A stretch of DNA of 64,000 bases. It comes from an uncultured bacterium (GTDB lineage: Bacteria; Verrucomicrobiota; Lentisphaeria; Victivallales; Victivallaceae). Positions 1 through 8,116 of the stretch are shown here, piece by piece; within the stretch, counting starts at the first letter, position 1; each line of letters opens with the position of its first letter. The notes under the pieces were generated by a model. The model was given only the letters and a program-made list of their open reading frames with translations. It searched no databases and was not told where the DNA came from. Position numbers and translations under genes: made by a program. Location: NCBI GenBank assembly GCA_900551245.1, contig URVC01000018.1:1-64000 (forward strand). Direction: 5' to 3'.

Positions 1-45
1 GATCGCAGTAACGATTGTTTTATAGATTCCTTCGCCTTTTGTCAT
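1..45 (-). CDS. Partial CDS leaving the left edge, unknown product
   Basis: On the minus strand an ATG at 45..43 follows a near-perfect Shine-Dalgarno sequence (GGAGGAG at 60..54, spaced about 8 nt). The frame stays open to the window edge and gives only 15 residues, starting MTKGEGIYKTIVTAI. That is too short for any family assignment. The strong ribosome binding site is the main reason to believe it is a real gene start; the hydrophobic tail of the fragment could be the beginning of a membrane segment or signal peptide. Confidence 0.45.
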   Translation of the reverse strand, partial: MTKGEGIYKTIVTAI

Positions 46-598
46 GATTTCATCTCCTCCGGTTTTTACTACCAGGAGGAATAAAGCAAAATAAAAGAAG
101 AGATACACATACATGGTTTTCTTATGATAGGACATCGCTACGCTGTCTGATTTCATTTTGCCTCTTCGCGAGCTGAAATTTAACAAAAATTATTGAGCGA
201 CTGGAGTAAAGGTTTTCGAATTACCATAGCATCGAAAGAACGGATTGCAACTTCCCGTCCGACAAGTTGTAATGTTTTTTCAGAAAGGAATATGCTGAGA
301 GTATGGAAGCTGGAGAGCCGGGTACCCGCTTGTTCCCTTTAATTAGCATTTCCTCTTGAACGTTCGAATTTACGCCACTATCCTGCTCCACGTCCCTCAA
401 AAGTTGGAATCTTTCCGTTCCGGCATCGTCCTGGTCTTCTGAAAAGGTTGGGATGGCGACCGTCTCGCATGTTTCCGTAACTTTCAGTGTATCAAAGTTG
501 TAATATGACACATAAAAAGTTATAGTAATCTGAAAGCAATTTAAACTGACCATATGAATAATCATTGGTTTGTAACGATGAAAACGGGCATATTATAA
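46..598. other. AT-rich intergenic stretch, no convincing gene
   Basis: The region separates the edge gene (- strand) from the first + strand gene and probably holds both promoters. A 114-codon frame exists on the minus strand (565..221), but it has no Shine-Dalgarno sequence, no recognisable motif and an unremarkable composition, so it is not called as a gene. No repeat or RNA structure stands out. Confidence 0.4.
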
Positions 599-1477
599 AT
601 GGCTGACAAAATTTTTTTTTTCATCCGTGCTTTTTTATTGATATCGGTACTTATCATTTTCTTTTGGGCGACAAATAATATTTTAAAAGCAGCAATTCAG
701 ATCCGGTCCATTGCTGTTGCGGAAAAAATATTGCCGTGCATCAATACGGTAATGCCCGTCAGTACTATAGTCGGACAAATGCGGGCGAAGCAATATCAGA
801 AAGTCAGTTCTCTGTTGCAGCAGGCGGAATGGGGCAATCTCAGGATAACTATTTGTGAAGAGTTCCTTTCGATTGGAGAACCGTATAGTAATATTACATT
901 TTCAGAAAGAGCGGGGTTTTGTCCTGTCTTCAATATGAGCATTCCACAAGTAAAGCGAATAGACTCCCTGGTTTATGATTTGTATTTCATGGCTTGTGCG
1001 ACAATGGCCATTGTAGTTTTTATGGTGTCAATTTATAAAAATTCAAACATCATATTGCTGATATATTTATTTTTGTTTATATTAGGGGCTTTGTGGCTGT
1101 CGCTCCCGGTGAATCAGCAGATTTTTTCGACTCTTTGTTTTGAAGAGAAGAGCGAAAATCTGAATTGGAAGGAAATTAAAATTGAAAATGACCGGTTGCG
1201 GTTACAATGGGCCGAAATAGCTCCTTTCACTTATATATATAAAAACAATCCGCAATTGCAAACTTATTTTAACCGATACAATCCTCATGCAAGTTGGCAG
1301 ATCATCGGCATGGATTATCAGTTGTGCCGTTATGATTCCATCCGAAATATAATCGATAGAATACAACTGCTTTCTCTATGGATCTCATCTTTCTGGGTGG
1401 CTGTCTGGCTCTATATATTGTATCAGGTCGCACGGATATTTTTGCAACGGAAGGATTGCAATTCCACGATACGATAA
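599..1477 (+). CDS. Hypothetical four-helix integral membrane protein
   Basis: Protein of 292 residues with no family recognised. The sequence shows an N-terminal hydrophobic helix (about residues 8-32), two adjacent central helices (about 125-145 and 150-170) and a C-terminal helix (about 258-283). Soluble segments lie between helices 1 and 2 and between helices 3 and 4. Codon use is markedly AT-rich compared with the GC-rich genes from 2.5 kb onward, which suggests foreign origin. The ribosome binding site is weak, so the start is uncertain. The next gene has the same composition and probably belongs with it. Confidence 0.5.
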   Translation: MADKIFFFIRAFLLISVLIIFFWATNNILKAAIQIRSIAVAEKILPCINTVMPVSTIVGQMRAKQYQKVSSLLQQAEWGNLRITICEEFLSIGEPYSNITFSERAGFCPVFNMSIPQVKRIDSLVYDLYFMACATMAIVVFMVSIYKNSNIILLIYLFLFILGALWLSLPVNQQIFSTLCFEEKSENLNWKEIKIENDRLRLQWAEIAPFTYIYKNNPQLQTYFNRYNPHASWQIIGMDYQLCRYDSIRNIIDRIQLLSLWISSFWVAVWLYILYQVARIFLQRKDCNSTIR

Positions 1478-1570
1478 AGTAATGATAAAATACACCCGGA
1501 GAATCGAGAAAATTGCTGAATAACGTATAAACGCAGGAAATAAGAATTATACTTCAATGAGCGAGAAAGA

Positions 1571-2257
1571 ATGAAAAAGCTCCTTTTTATCATTCCTCCG
1601 GGATTATGTCTTATCTTGTCTTGCATAGTAATTTATCATGCAATTCAGTCGGTTGTACATTTCTATGATTTATCTGTAGTCAAAGAACAAGCCAGCCAAA
1701 AGTTGTTTTTTTATCGGGAAGAAAATAAATATAGTGCAACAGTTATAGTAAAAAATGATGATCTATTATACTATCTCAATTGGTTCCCTGAAATTAAATT
1801 GAATGTAAACGGTATAGAATCTTTCGAATATAGAAAAGTAATATCTATTTTCCTGGATTCAAAGAATAACAAAAAAATACATAGATTGGACCACACAAAT
1901 CAGTTTACAGTCGGCCCTTTGAAAAGAGGTCAAAATATAGTTGAATTATATTTTGAACCGAATTTAAATAGTAATCTTAAAGTATTAGAAGGAGAGCTAA
2001 ATTTTACAGAAACAGGTAATGCTGCATTACCTGTAGTACATTTGGGAAAAGCTATTTTATATTTATTACTGCTGCTTTTAATGTCTATTTGTTTTTATCG
2101 GTTTAGAAAAAGCTTTCCATTCGGCTTGGCTCGTGCCTCGTTAAGCGCGGTCAGCGCCGCGAGCGCATGTGAGAGAACTGCTTTGCGTTCCGCAAAGCAG
2201 CAAGGAGCGATTGCGACGCAGTCGAACGGAGTCGAGCGCAGCTCCTCCGGCGATTGA
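1571..2257 (+). CDS. Hypothetical membrane-anchored protein with a repeat-derived C-terminal tail
   Basis: Protein of 228 residues, not assigned to a family. It has an N-terminal signal or anchor helix (about residues 4-27), an AT-rich, probably beta-rich extracytoplasmic domain (about 30-155) and a C-terminal transmembrane helix (about 160-177), so it resembles a bitopic envelope protein. From about residue 181 (nucleotide 2110) the base composition changes abruptly to GC-rich, and the reading frame runs through hairpin-containing repeat-like DNA to the stop. The last 45 or so residues (rich in A, S, R) are therefore probably read-through of an inserted repeat rather than the native C-terminus. 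A GAGAAAGA sequence just before the ATG can serve as ribosome binding site. Confidence 0.5.
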   Translation: MKKLLFIIPPGLCLILSCIVIYHAIQSVVHFYDLSVVKEQASQKLFFYREENKYSATVIVKNDDLLYYLNWFPEIKLNVNGIESFEYRKVISIFLDSKNNKKIHRLDHTNQFTVGPLKRGQNIVELYFEPNLNSNLKVLEGELNFTETGNAALPVVHLGKAILYLLLLLLMSICFYRFRKSFPFGLARASLSAVSAASACERTALRSAKQQGAIATQSNGVERSSSGD

Positions 2258-2505
2258 GGAGTTGGCGGGCGAAGCCCGACAAGTAAGGCCCGATAGGGCC
2301 GCGTGCGGATTCGTATCAACCGACTTCTGCCTTCTCGCGGGCGGGAAGGTCTGGAGGGCGCCCGGCCCTCCAGCTCCCTCGGGCATCAACCCCTTGCGGA
2401 AGCTCGAATACCCACCTCCGCCCCGCCTGTGTCCCGCAGAAGTCGGAAATTGCCGCCTCGCTACCGTCTTCTGCCTTCCGCTAAACCGATTCCACAAAAG
2501 ATCCG
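2110..2505. repeat. GC-rich hairpin-rich stretch, candidate interspersed repeat
   Basis: The segment begins inside the 3' end of the preceding frame with a sharp shift from AT-rich to GC-rich sequence. It contains a perfect 10-bp inverted repeat with a 3-nt loop (CTGCTTTGCG at 2178-2187, CGCAAAGCAG at 2191-2200) and an 8-bp one (CTGGAGGG at 2351-2358, CCCTCCAG at 2366-2373), plus smaller palindromic pieces such as GGCCCGATAGGGCC. No transposase frame or clean terminal repeats are visible. From 2258 to about 2505 there is no plausible gene. It may be a non-coding mobile repeat (REP or MITE-like), but copies elsewhere cannot be checked here. Confidence 0.4.
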
Positions 2506-2527
2506 GAAAAAAAGTTCGATTTCCCCC

Positions 2528-2562
2528 TTGATATTTTTTAATATTTTATTATATTATAAAAT
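2528..2562 (+). promoter_or_regulatory. Promoter and possible ArsR operator upstream of the ArsR gene
   Basis: A -35-like TTGATA (2528-2533) and a -10-like TATTAT (2552-2557) are separated by 18 bp. An AT-rich imperfect dyad, ATTTTA (2543-2548) with TAAAAT (2557-2562), overlaps the -10. ArsR/SmtB proteins typically bind AT-rich dyads over their own promoters, so autoregulation is likely but not shown. Confidence 0.4.
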
Positions 2563-2580
2563 GATGAAAGGAGAGAGCAT

Positions 2581-2955
2581 ATGGCAAACGACGAGACAAA
2601 AGAACTTGCGACACTTGCCGAAGTATTCAAGGCGCTCGGCCACCCGACGCGGCTCTGGATTGCGAAGCATCTGGAAGGGAAGGAGCTCTGCGTCTGTGAT
2701 TTCGTCACCGGAACCAACGAGGAGTTTTCATCCATCAGTCAACATTTGAATGTTTTGAAGAAGGCACATGTGGTGGAGTGCGAGAAACGCGGCAAACATG
2801 TGTTTTACCGCCTCGCCTATCCCTGTATCCCGTGGATGGTCAGCTTCATGGAGGCGCGGGATGCGTTCAGCCGGCTCTCCCCTGAGGAGCAGGCCCGCAA
2901 TCTGGAGGTGCAACGGCAGAAACTCATCGATCATCTGATGAATCAGAAAATGTGA
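2581..2955 (+). CDS. ArsR/SmtB-family winged-helix metalloregulator
   Basis: Cytoplasmic repressor of 124 residues, the usual size of the ArsR family. The sequence shows an opening LGHPTRLWI helix (about 19-27), the ELCVCDF motif (35-41) with Cys37 and Cys39, which is the classical alpha-3 metal-thiolate site, the recognition helix SSISQHLNVLKKA (50-62) and the beta-wing GKHVFYRL (71-78). Cys67 and Cys82 could add ligands. The start ATG follows a GGAGAG ribosome binding site. It heads a + strand run that ends with a cation diffusion exporter, so metal-responsive control of that run is the natural reading; which metal or metalloid is sensed cannot be told. The two enzymes between regulator and exporter are unusual company. 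Confidence 0.85.
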   Translation: MANDETKELATLAEVFKALGHPTRLWIAKHLEGKELCVCDFVTGTNEEFSSISQHLNVLKKAHVVECEKRGKHVFYRLAYPCIPWMVSFMEARDAFSRLSPEEQARNLEVQRQKLIDHLMNQKM

Positions 2956-3011
2956 ACTTTTTTTGGGAATTATTTCATCGTTTTATTAAATAATAATATG
3001 AGGAGGAGCCA

Positions 3012-4310
3012 ATGACGACATTCAGCTACACCCACCCGCGGAATATTCTGGTGGCGACACTGCAGAGGCTTTACGATTATGGAATGACTACGACCTCCGG
3101 CGGAAACATCTCGCTCAAGGATGACGACGGGAACATCTGGATCACGCCGGGCGGAATCGACAAGGGCTCTCTGCGGCCGGAGGATATCGTCAAGGTCACG
3201 CCGGCGGGGCAGGTGATCGGCATTCACCGGCCGAGCTGCGAACTGCCCTTTCATGCCGCGGTGTACTCCCGGCGCCGTGACGTCCGGGCGGTGCTGCATG
3301 CGCATTCGCCGGCGCTGGTGGCGTTCAGCATGATCGGGGCGTGCCCTGATCCCACGCTGGTGCCCGGAAGCGCCGAAGTGTGCGGAAAGGTGACCTTCTC
3401 CCATTATGACATCCCCGGCAGTGCGAGCCTGGGCCGGATCATCGCGGCGGAGTTCGAGCGGGGAGCCGACAGCGTCATGATGGAAAATCATGGCGCGGTG
3501 ATGTGCGGCCGAACCATCGCGGAAGCGTTCCGAAGGTTCGAGACGCTCGACTACATTGCCCGGATTCAGATCAATGCCAGCGGTCTGCCGTCGCCGCTCA
3601 TTCACCCGGCGGGATTCCCGCAGCATCAGGAGTGGCCGGAGTTCGAACCGACGGGAGCCTCCCCGGAGGAGTGCGAATTGCGCGACCAGATCGTCAATCT
3701 GCGCCATCGCGCCTACCGGCAGAAGCTGCTTTTCTCCGGCAGTGCGTACCTCTCCGCCCGGCTGGGGGAGGATGATTTTCTCATCACCCCGACCAACTTC
3801 GACCCGATGTCGATGAATGCGGGGGATATGGTCCGGGTCCGGCAGGGGCGGCGGGAAAGCGGCAAGATTCCGGGCACCGGGGCGGCGTACTGCCGGGAGT
3901 TCTACCGAAATTGTCCGTGGGCCAATGCGATCATCATGACCCGGCCGCCGCACGCAATGGCGTTTGCCACGACGGCCACTCCCATCGACAGCCGGACGAT
4001 TCCGGAGAGTTACATTCAGCTGCGCGACATGCCGATGCTCTCTTCGCAGGAGTATTTCGCCTCGCCGAAAAATGCGCTCAAATACCTGTCGCCGGCACAC
4101 CCGGTGCTGCTGGTGGAGAACTCCGGCGTCATCACCTTCGGCAAGACGCTGCTGGAGGCGTTCGACCGGCTGGAGGTCGCCGAATTCACCGCCAAATGTC
4201 TCCTGCTGGCCAGTCGCATCGGGTCGTTCCGGCCGATCGGGGAGAAGCAGGTCGAAGCGATTATCGAGGCGTTCCACCTGCCGGTGGATGAGGCGGAGGC
4301 GAAGAAATAA
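3012..4310 (+). CDS. Tandem-domain class II aldolase/adducin family protein
   Basis: Protein of 432 residues, about twice the length of a normal class II aldolase because two such domains are joined (about 1-200 and 215-425). Domain 1 keeps the TTTSGGNIS phosphate-binding loop (26-34), the HAHS zinc motif (His96, His98) and the MENHG motif (His160), so it should be a metal-dependent sugar-phosphate aldolase or related enzyme (fuculose- or ribulose-phosphate type). Domain 2 has the overall pattern but shows PPHAMAF instead of HxH and VENSGV instead of ENHG, so it has lost zinc ligands and is probably structural or regulatory. Good AGGAGG ribosome binding site. The MBL-fold hydrolase gene follows after 34 bp. 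The substrate is unknown. Confidence 0.82.
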   Translation: MTTFSYTHPRNILVATLQRLYDYGMTTTSGGNISLKDDDGNIWITPGGIDKGSLRPEDIVKVTPAGQVIGIHRPSCELPFHAAVYSRRRDVRAVLHAHSPALVAFSMIGACPDPTLVPGSAEVCGKVTFSHYDIPGSASLGRIIAAEFERGADSVMMENHGAVMCGRTIAEAFRRFETLDYIARIQINASGLPSPLIHPAGFPQHQEWPEFEPTGASPEECELRDQIVNLRHRAYRQKLLFSGSAYLSARLGEDDFLITPTNFDPMSMNAGDMVRVRQGRRESGKIPGTGAAYCREFYRNCPWANAIIMTRPPHAMAFATTATPIDSRTIPESYIQLRDMPMLSSQEYFASPKNALKYLSPAHPVLLVENSGVITFGKTLLEAFDRLEVAEFTAKCLLLASRIGSFRPIGEKQVEAIIEAFHLPVDEAEAKK

Positions 4311-4344
4311 AATTTCAGTTTCGATATCACAGGAGGAGATTATA

Positions 4345-5130
4345 ATGAAATTTCAAGAGATCAGAAGTGCGACGGCGATCGTAACATTCGGCGAAGTCCG
4401 TTTTCTCGTTGATCCGTGGCTGGGTGACAAGGGATCGATTCCGCCGATTCCCGGTTCCCCCAATCCGGAACTGCGGTGCCCGGTGAGCGATCTTCCGCTG
4501 CCGCTCGCCGAAATTCTGAATGTGGATGCCGTGATTGCCACGCACCTTCATTTCGATCACTTCGACGAACGTGCCATGGAGGTGATTCCCCGGGATATGC
4601 CGATCTTCGTTCAGGATGCGATCGACGGGGAGACTCTGCGGGCGAAGGGGTTCACCGACATCCGGATTCTGAAATACACCGGCGTGGAATTCAAGGGCGT
4701 GCAGCTGATCAAGACCGACTGCCTGCACGGACAGCCGGGCAACATCGGTTTGCTCTATGAAACCGTGAACATGCGCAAAAGTGCGTGCGGCGTGGTGATG
4801 CGCCATCCCGCCGAAGCAAAAACGCTCTACCTCGCCGGAGACACCATCTGGTGCGACTACGTGAAAGCGGCGATCGACACGTTTGCTCCGGATGTGATCG
4901 TGGTCAATGCGGCCGAGGCGACCATTGTCGGTTTCGGCCGGATCATCATGGGGTTGGAGGATGTTCAGGCGGTGCTCGATCATGCGCCTCGCGCGGTGGT
5001 CATCGCCAGCCACATGGACAACGTCGGCCACGAGAAACTCTGGCGCCGCGATCTGCGCAGCTATATCCGGGACCATCATCTGGAAACGCGGCTTCTGGTG
5101 CCGGAGGACGGCGAAGTCTGCCGGTTTTGA
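4345..5130 (+). CDS. MBL-fold metal-dependent hydrolase (UlaG-like)
   Basis: Cytoplasmic protein of 261 residues with the metallo-beta-lactamase fold signature. THLHFDHFD (66-74) gives the HxHxDH motif (His67, His69, Asp71, His72); later ligands are likely His128, Asp166 in AGDT and His223 in ASHMD. The N-terminus (AIVTFGEVRFLVDPWLG) is typical of the L-ascorbate-6-phosphate lactonase/UlaG-like group of MBL hydrolases. The start was chosen at the ATG preceded by AGGAGGAG; longer upstream frames lack a ribosome binding site and overlap the aldolase gene. Together with the aldolase it could process a sugar-acid phosphate or lactone, but the neighbours do not fix a substrate. Confidence 0.82.
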   Translation: MKFQEIRSATAIVTFGEVRFLVDPWLGDKGSIPPIPGSPNPELRCPVSDLPLPLAEILNVDAVIATHLHFDHFDERAMEVIPRDMPIFVQDAIDGETLRAKGFTDIRILKYTGVEFKGVQLIKTDCLHGQPGNIGLLYETVNMRKSACGVVMRHPAEAKTLYLAGDTIWCDYVKAAIDTFAPDVIVVNAAEATIVGFGRIIMGLEDVQAVLDHAPRAVVIASHMDNVGHEKLWRRDLRSYIRDHHLETRLLVPEDGEVCRF

Positions 5131-5145
5131 AGGGAGGAAATCACC

Positions 5146-6066
5146 ATGTCGGATCATGAACACGAACATCATCACCATCATCACGAACTCTCCGCCGATG
5201 CGGTCAAGGGGCGTGCATTTCTGTTTGGAATTGTGTTGAACACCCTGTTCGTCATCGGGGAGTTCACGGCGGGATTCCTGTTCCAGTCGATGGGGCTGCT
5301 CGCCGATGCGGGCCACAACCTGGGAGACGTGAGCGGGCTGCTGATCTCTCTGGCGGCGTTTCTGCTGGCCCGGAAGCGCTACTGTCAAAATTACACCTAT
5401 GGGTTCCGGAAGAGCACGATCTGGGCTTCGCTGCTGAATGCCGCGATTCTTCTCATCGCGGTGGGCGTGATTATGACGGAGTGCATCCGGAAGTTTCTGT
5501 CTCCGGCGGAGGTCGGGGGATGGCCGATCATCATCACCGCCGGAATCGGTGTGGTCATCAACGGCCTGACCGCGTTCCTCTTCATCCGGGAGAAGGAGCA
5601 TGATCTCAACGTCAAGGGCGCCTATCTGCACATGCTGGCCGATACGCTGGTTTCGGTGGGGGTGGTCCTCTCCGGCGTGCTGATTCTCTGGACCGGGTGG
5701 AACATCGTCGACCCGTTGATCGGGCTGGTGATTGCCGTGGTGATCCTCTTCTCCACCTGGGGGCTGCTCAAGGAGAGTGTGCGGCTGGCGATGGATGGAG
5801 TCCCCGAGGGGATTCAGGTGGATGACATCCGGGAGCATCTGCTGGAGGATCCCAACGTAAAAGCGATTCACCACCTCCACATCTGGCCGATCAGCACCAC
5901 CGAAAATGCGCTGACCGCTCACGTGGTGCTGAACGATCTCGAGCAGTTGGATGCGACCAGAGCCCGCCTGCACGAGGAGCTTGCGGAGCATGGAATCAGC
6001 CATGCCACGCTGGAGTTTGAGTCACCGGCCGCCCATTGCCCCGATGAGCAGAAGCTCGAGTGTTGA
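5146..6066 (+). CDS. Cation diffusion facilitator (CDF) family metal exporter
   Basis: Inner-membrane proton-coupled divalent cation (Zn/Co/Cd type) exporter of 306 residues. The N-terminus begins with a His-rich stretch (residues 4-13 are mostly H and E), a common cytoplasmic metal-binding tail in CzcD/ZitB-type proteins. Six hydrophobic segments follow. The metal site residues appear as ADAGHNLGD in TM2 (Asp54, His57, Asp61) and HMLAD in TM5 (His162, Asp166). The C-terminal cytoplasmic domain (about 215-300) contains HHLHIWPIS, typical of the CDF dimerisation domain. The gene follows the MBL hydrolase by 15 bp with a GGGAGG ribosome binding site, so it is in the same transcript. The upstream ArsR regulator fits a metal-homeostasis role. 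Confidence 0.92.
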   Translation: MSDHEHEHHHHHHELSADAVKGRAFLFGIVLNTLFVIGEFTAGFLFQSMGLLADAGHNLGDVSGLLISLAAFLLARKRYCQNYTYGFRKSTIWASLLNAAILLIAVGVIMTECIRKFLSPAEVGGWPIIITAGIGVVINGLTAFLFIREKEHDLNVKGAYLHMLADTLVSVGVVLSGVLILWTGWNIVDPLIGLVIAVVILFSTWGLLKESVRLAMDGVPEGIQVDDIREHLLEDPNVKAIHHLHIWPISTTENALTAHVVLNDLEQLDATRARLHEELAEHGISHATLEFESPAAHCPDEQKLEC

Positions 6067-6141
6067 ATGCTTATCACACCGTGAAGTGTTCATAAAATTG
6101 TGAAATACACAACGTCTTTTTCTTGAGAAAGGAAACGGATC

Positions 6142-6591
6142 ATGAAGGAACAGGAACAGCAATCTAATGCCGCGATGAACAAGGAGACCGCCAGAAAATT
6201 TTATGAACGGATTGCCAACAAACAATATGACAGACTTTTCGAACTCTGCGATGAAAAATTTGTCTATTATCCGCAGATCCATACCAGACTGGAAGGCCTG
6301 CAGGCATTCATCGACCACGAACGGGCCAATATGGATCCCGCCGGTGATTTCAAAATGAAAGTCGAGAGGATTGCGGCAGATGGCGATTTTGTAGCGGTCT
6401 ATCTGACATTTGAGGGCACACTTCTCGGAAATTCATGGCACGGAGTGCCCACTCCGAAAAAACATATCATGATTGATTTCATGACCTGGCTCACCTTCAA
6501 CAAGGAGGGAAAAATTATTGAAAAACGGGCCAAGTACGATCGTTACGACATTTTTCAACAGTTGGGCGTTACCAATCTCCCGCTGAGGTGA
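6142..6591 (+). CDS. SnoaL/NTF2-like fold protein
   Basis: Protein of 149 residues with the small cone-shaped NTF2/SnoaL-like fold: N-terminal helices with ARKFYERIANKQYDRLFELCD, then beta strands including GLQAFIDHERAN, FVAVYLTFEGTLLG and a closing IIEKRAKYDRYDIFQQLG segment. Such proteins act as polyketide cyclase-like, epoxide hydrolase or steroid isomerase enzymes, or as ligand-binding proteins; the active-site identity cannot be read here. An AGAAAGGAAA ribosome binding site precedes the ATG. The gap of 75 bp from the CDF gene allows co-transcription or a separate promoter. It is followed by a terminator at 6694-6727. Confidence 0.7.
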   Translation: MKEQEQQSNAAMNKETARKFYERIANKQYDRLFELCDEKFVYYPQIHTRLEGLQAFIDHERANMDPAGDFKMKVERIAADGDFVAVYLTFEGTLLGNSWHGVPTPKKHIMIDFMTWLTFNKEGKIIEKRAKYDRYDIFQQLGVTNLPLR

Positions 6592-6693
6592 CCCCAGGTC
6601 CTCCGGGATTGCTCCCTGATGGTTGCGGTATCGGCCGCGTCTCCACGGCGCATGTTCGACGCCGGGCATCGGGGCGCTGGAGTGCAGACGGAA

Positions 6694-6727
6694 CGCCGCC
6701 GGGAACTCCCGGCGGCGCTCCTTTTTT
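6694..6727 (+). terminator. Rho-independent terminator
   Basis: Perfect 10-bp GC stem CGCCGCCGGG (6694-6703) with CCCGGCGGCG (6708-6717), a 4-nt loop, then CTCC and a run of six T (6722-6727). It ends the ArsR-to-SnoaL transcription unit. Confidence 0.85.
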
Positions 6728-6776
6728 ATGTCTGCCGGAACTTTGACGCAAAAACGGGGGATCCACGGGAAATGAA

Positions 6777-6809
6777 AAATCCCGGCTTTTGCGATGAAAG
6801 CCGGGATTT
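6777..6809 (-). terminator. Terminator-like hairpin downstream of tRNA-Cys
   Basis: Thirteen-bp perfect inverted repeat AAATCCCGGCTTT (6777-6789) and AAAGCCGGGATTT (6797-6809) with a 7-nt loop. On the minus strand it lies just after the tRNA 3' end and its stem runs out into T-rich sequence, as expected for a rho-independent terminator. Confidence 0.7.
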
Positions 6810-6823
6810 GAGGGCAAAAAAAA

Positions 6824-6897
6824 TGGAGGCGTGGACCGGAGTCGAACCGGTCTAAACGATTTTGCAGACCGTTGCCTAGCCGATTGGCTACCACGCC
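6824..6897 (-). tRNA. tRNA-Cys (anticodon GCA)
   Basis: Full cloverleaf readable on the minus strand. The acceptor stem GGCGTGG/CCACGCC is followed by discriminator T and an encoded CCA (6826..6824). The anticodon stem ACGGT/ATCGT closes loop CTGCAAA, giving anticodon GCA. The T arm is ACCGG-TTCGACT-CCGGT, and U at the discriminator position is the hallmark of cysteine tRNAs. About 74 nt including CCA, no variable arm. Confidence 0.95.
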
Positions 6898-6986
6898 TCG
6901 TAACGAGATGAAACCTAAAATAACACCGCTTTGCCGGTTTGTCAATCCGTCGCTTGAAAAAAATTTGATAAATCCGTTCCTTTTCG

Positions 6987-8099
6987 TCAGCAGGTGAGCT
7001 TTTCCCGCACGGTTCCGGCGTGGTGAAACGGCAGTTTCTCGACGGTGCCCGGCAGTTTCACCGGACCCGCTTCCAAGAGAACCCGGTCGCCCGGCTTGAC
7101 GGCGCACTCCAGATCGATGCTGCACAGCGCCGCCGCCTTGTCCAGCGTCGGGCAGTACGCGCCGGTGGTCACCACCCCGATGATCTCCTCCTTTTCATTG
7201 AGCACCAGACTGCCTCCGCGCGCGGCCCGGCGGCTGTCGAGCTTCACCCCGACCGCCTGCCGGGTCTGACGGCGTTTCCGGAGCGCGTCGCGCCCGATGA
7301 AATCCCGTTCCGCTGTCAGATCGAGCCAGTCGCCCAGCCCGGAGTCGAACGGCGACCACTCCGGCTGCAGTTCGTGCCCGTGGAGCGGGTAGCCCATCTC
7401 CAGACGCAGCGTATCCCGCGCGCCCAGTCCGGCGGGCATCACCGGTTCGGTCGAAAGCAGCAGATCCCAGAGCTGGTCGGCGTACTCCTCGTCGAAGAAG
7501 AGTTCGTAGCCGAGTTCACCGGAGCTGCCGGTCCGGCTGATGATGCAGCGGATGCCGTCCACGTCGGCGGTGATCCAGTGGAAATAGGAGGGAAGCTGCG
7601 ACACGTCGAAGCCGAGCGCCCCCAACACGTCCGCCGATTTCGGCCCCTGCAGATCCAGTTTGGCCAGATCGGCCGAAAGATCCTGAAAGAGCACGCCCGA
7701 TTCCGGCAGGTACGCCTTGATCCAGGCCGCGTCGACCGCGGTGTTCGCCGCGTTGACCACCCAGAAGAAATCATCTTCCGCCATGCGGAAGGCGATGATG
7801 TCGTCGATCACACCGCCGGATTCGTTGAGCAGCAGATTGTAGCGGCAGCGCCCGACCGGCAGGTCGGAGAGCGGACACGCGGTCAGCCGGTCCGCGAAGG
7901 CGACTGCACCCGGTCCGGCGAGGCGGAACTCCCCCATGTGGCAGTTGTCGAAGATCGAACAGGCCGAACGGGTGTGGCGGTGTTCCGCAATGATTCCTTC
8001 CGGATACTGCTGTGGCATGTTCCAGCCGGCGTGGGGGACCATCTTGGCTCCCAGTTCGATGTGGTATTCCACCAGCGGAGTATTTTTGAGTGCGCTCAT
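6987..8099 (-). CDS. gcvT: Aminomethyltransferase, glycine cleavage T protein
   Basis: Protein of 370 residues, the normal GcvT length. It transfers the methylene group from aminomethyl-lipoyl H protein to tetrahydrofolate, releasing ammonia. Recognisable features are the N-terminal PLVEYHIELGAKMVPHAGWNMP, the SIFDNCHMGEFRLAGPGA segment, RYNLLLNESGGVIDDII, the RTGSSGELGYEL motif, and GLGARDTLRLEMGYPLHGHE of the folate-binding domain. The C-terminal barrel domain starts near residue 280. The gene follows rpe by 17 bp on the same strand; gcvH and gcvP are not in the window. A free-standing gcvT paralog acting on another methylamine substrate is less likely given the good motif fit. Confidence 0.9.
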   Translation of the reverse strand: MSALKNTPLVEYHIELGAKMVPHAGWNMPQQYPEGIIAEHRHTRSACSIFDNCHMGEFRLAGPGAVAFADRLTACPLSDLPVGRCRYNLLLNESGGVIDDIIAFRMAEDDFFWVVNAANTAVDAAWIKAYLPESGVLFQDLSADLAKLDLQGPKSADVLGALGFDVSQLPSYFHWITADVDGIRCIISRTGSSGELGYELFFDEEYADQLWDLLLSTEPVMPAGLGARDTLRLEMGYPLHGHELQPEWSPFDSGLGDWLDLTAERDFIGRDALRKRRQTRQAVGVKLDSRRAARGGSLVLNEKEEIIGVVTTGAYCPTLDKAAALCSIDLECAVKPGDRVLLEAGPVKLPGTVEKLPFHHAGTVREKLTC

Positions 8100-8116
8100 G
8101 TAGAGATGGTCCTGTG

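Noticed and set aside
221..565. 114-codon minus-strand frame near the left edge
   Set aside because: No ribosome binding site, no motif and no supporting context; left as unsupported.
5146..5190. Six consecutive histidines at the N-terminus of the CDF protein as a cloning tag artefact
   Set aside because: They are embedded in a natural His/Glu-rich tail common in CDF exporters, with no vector sequence around them.
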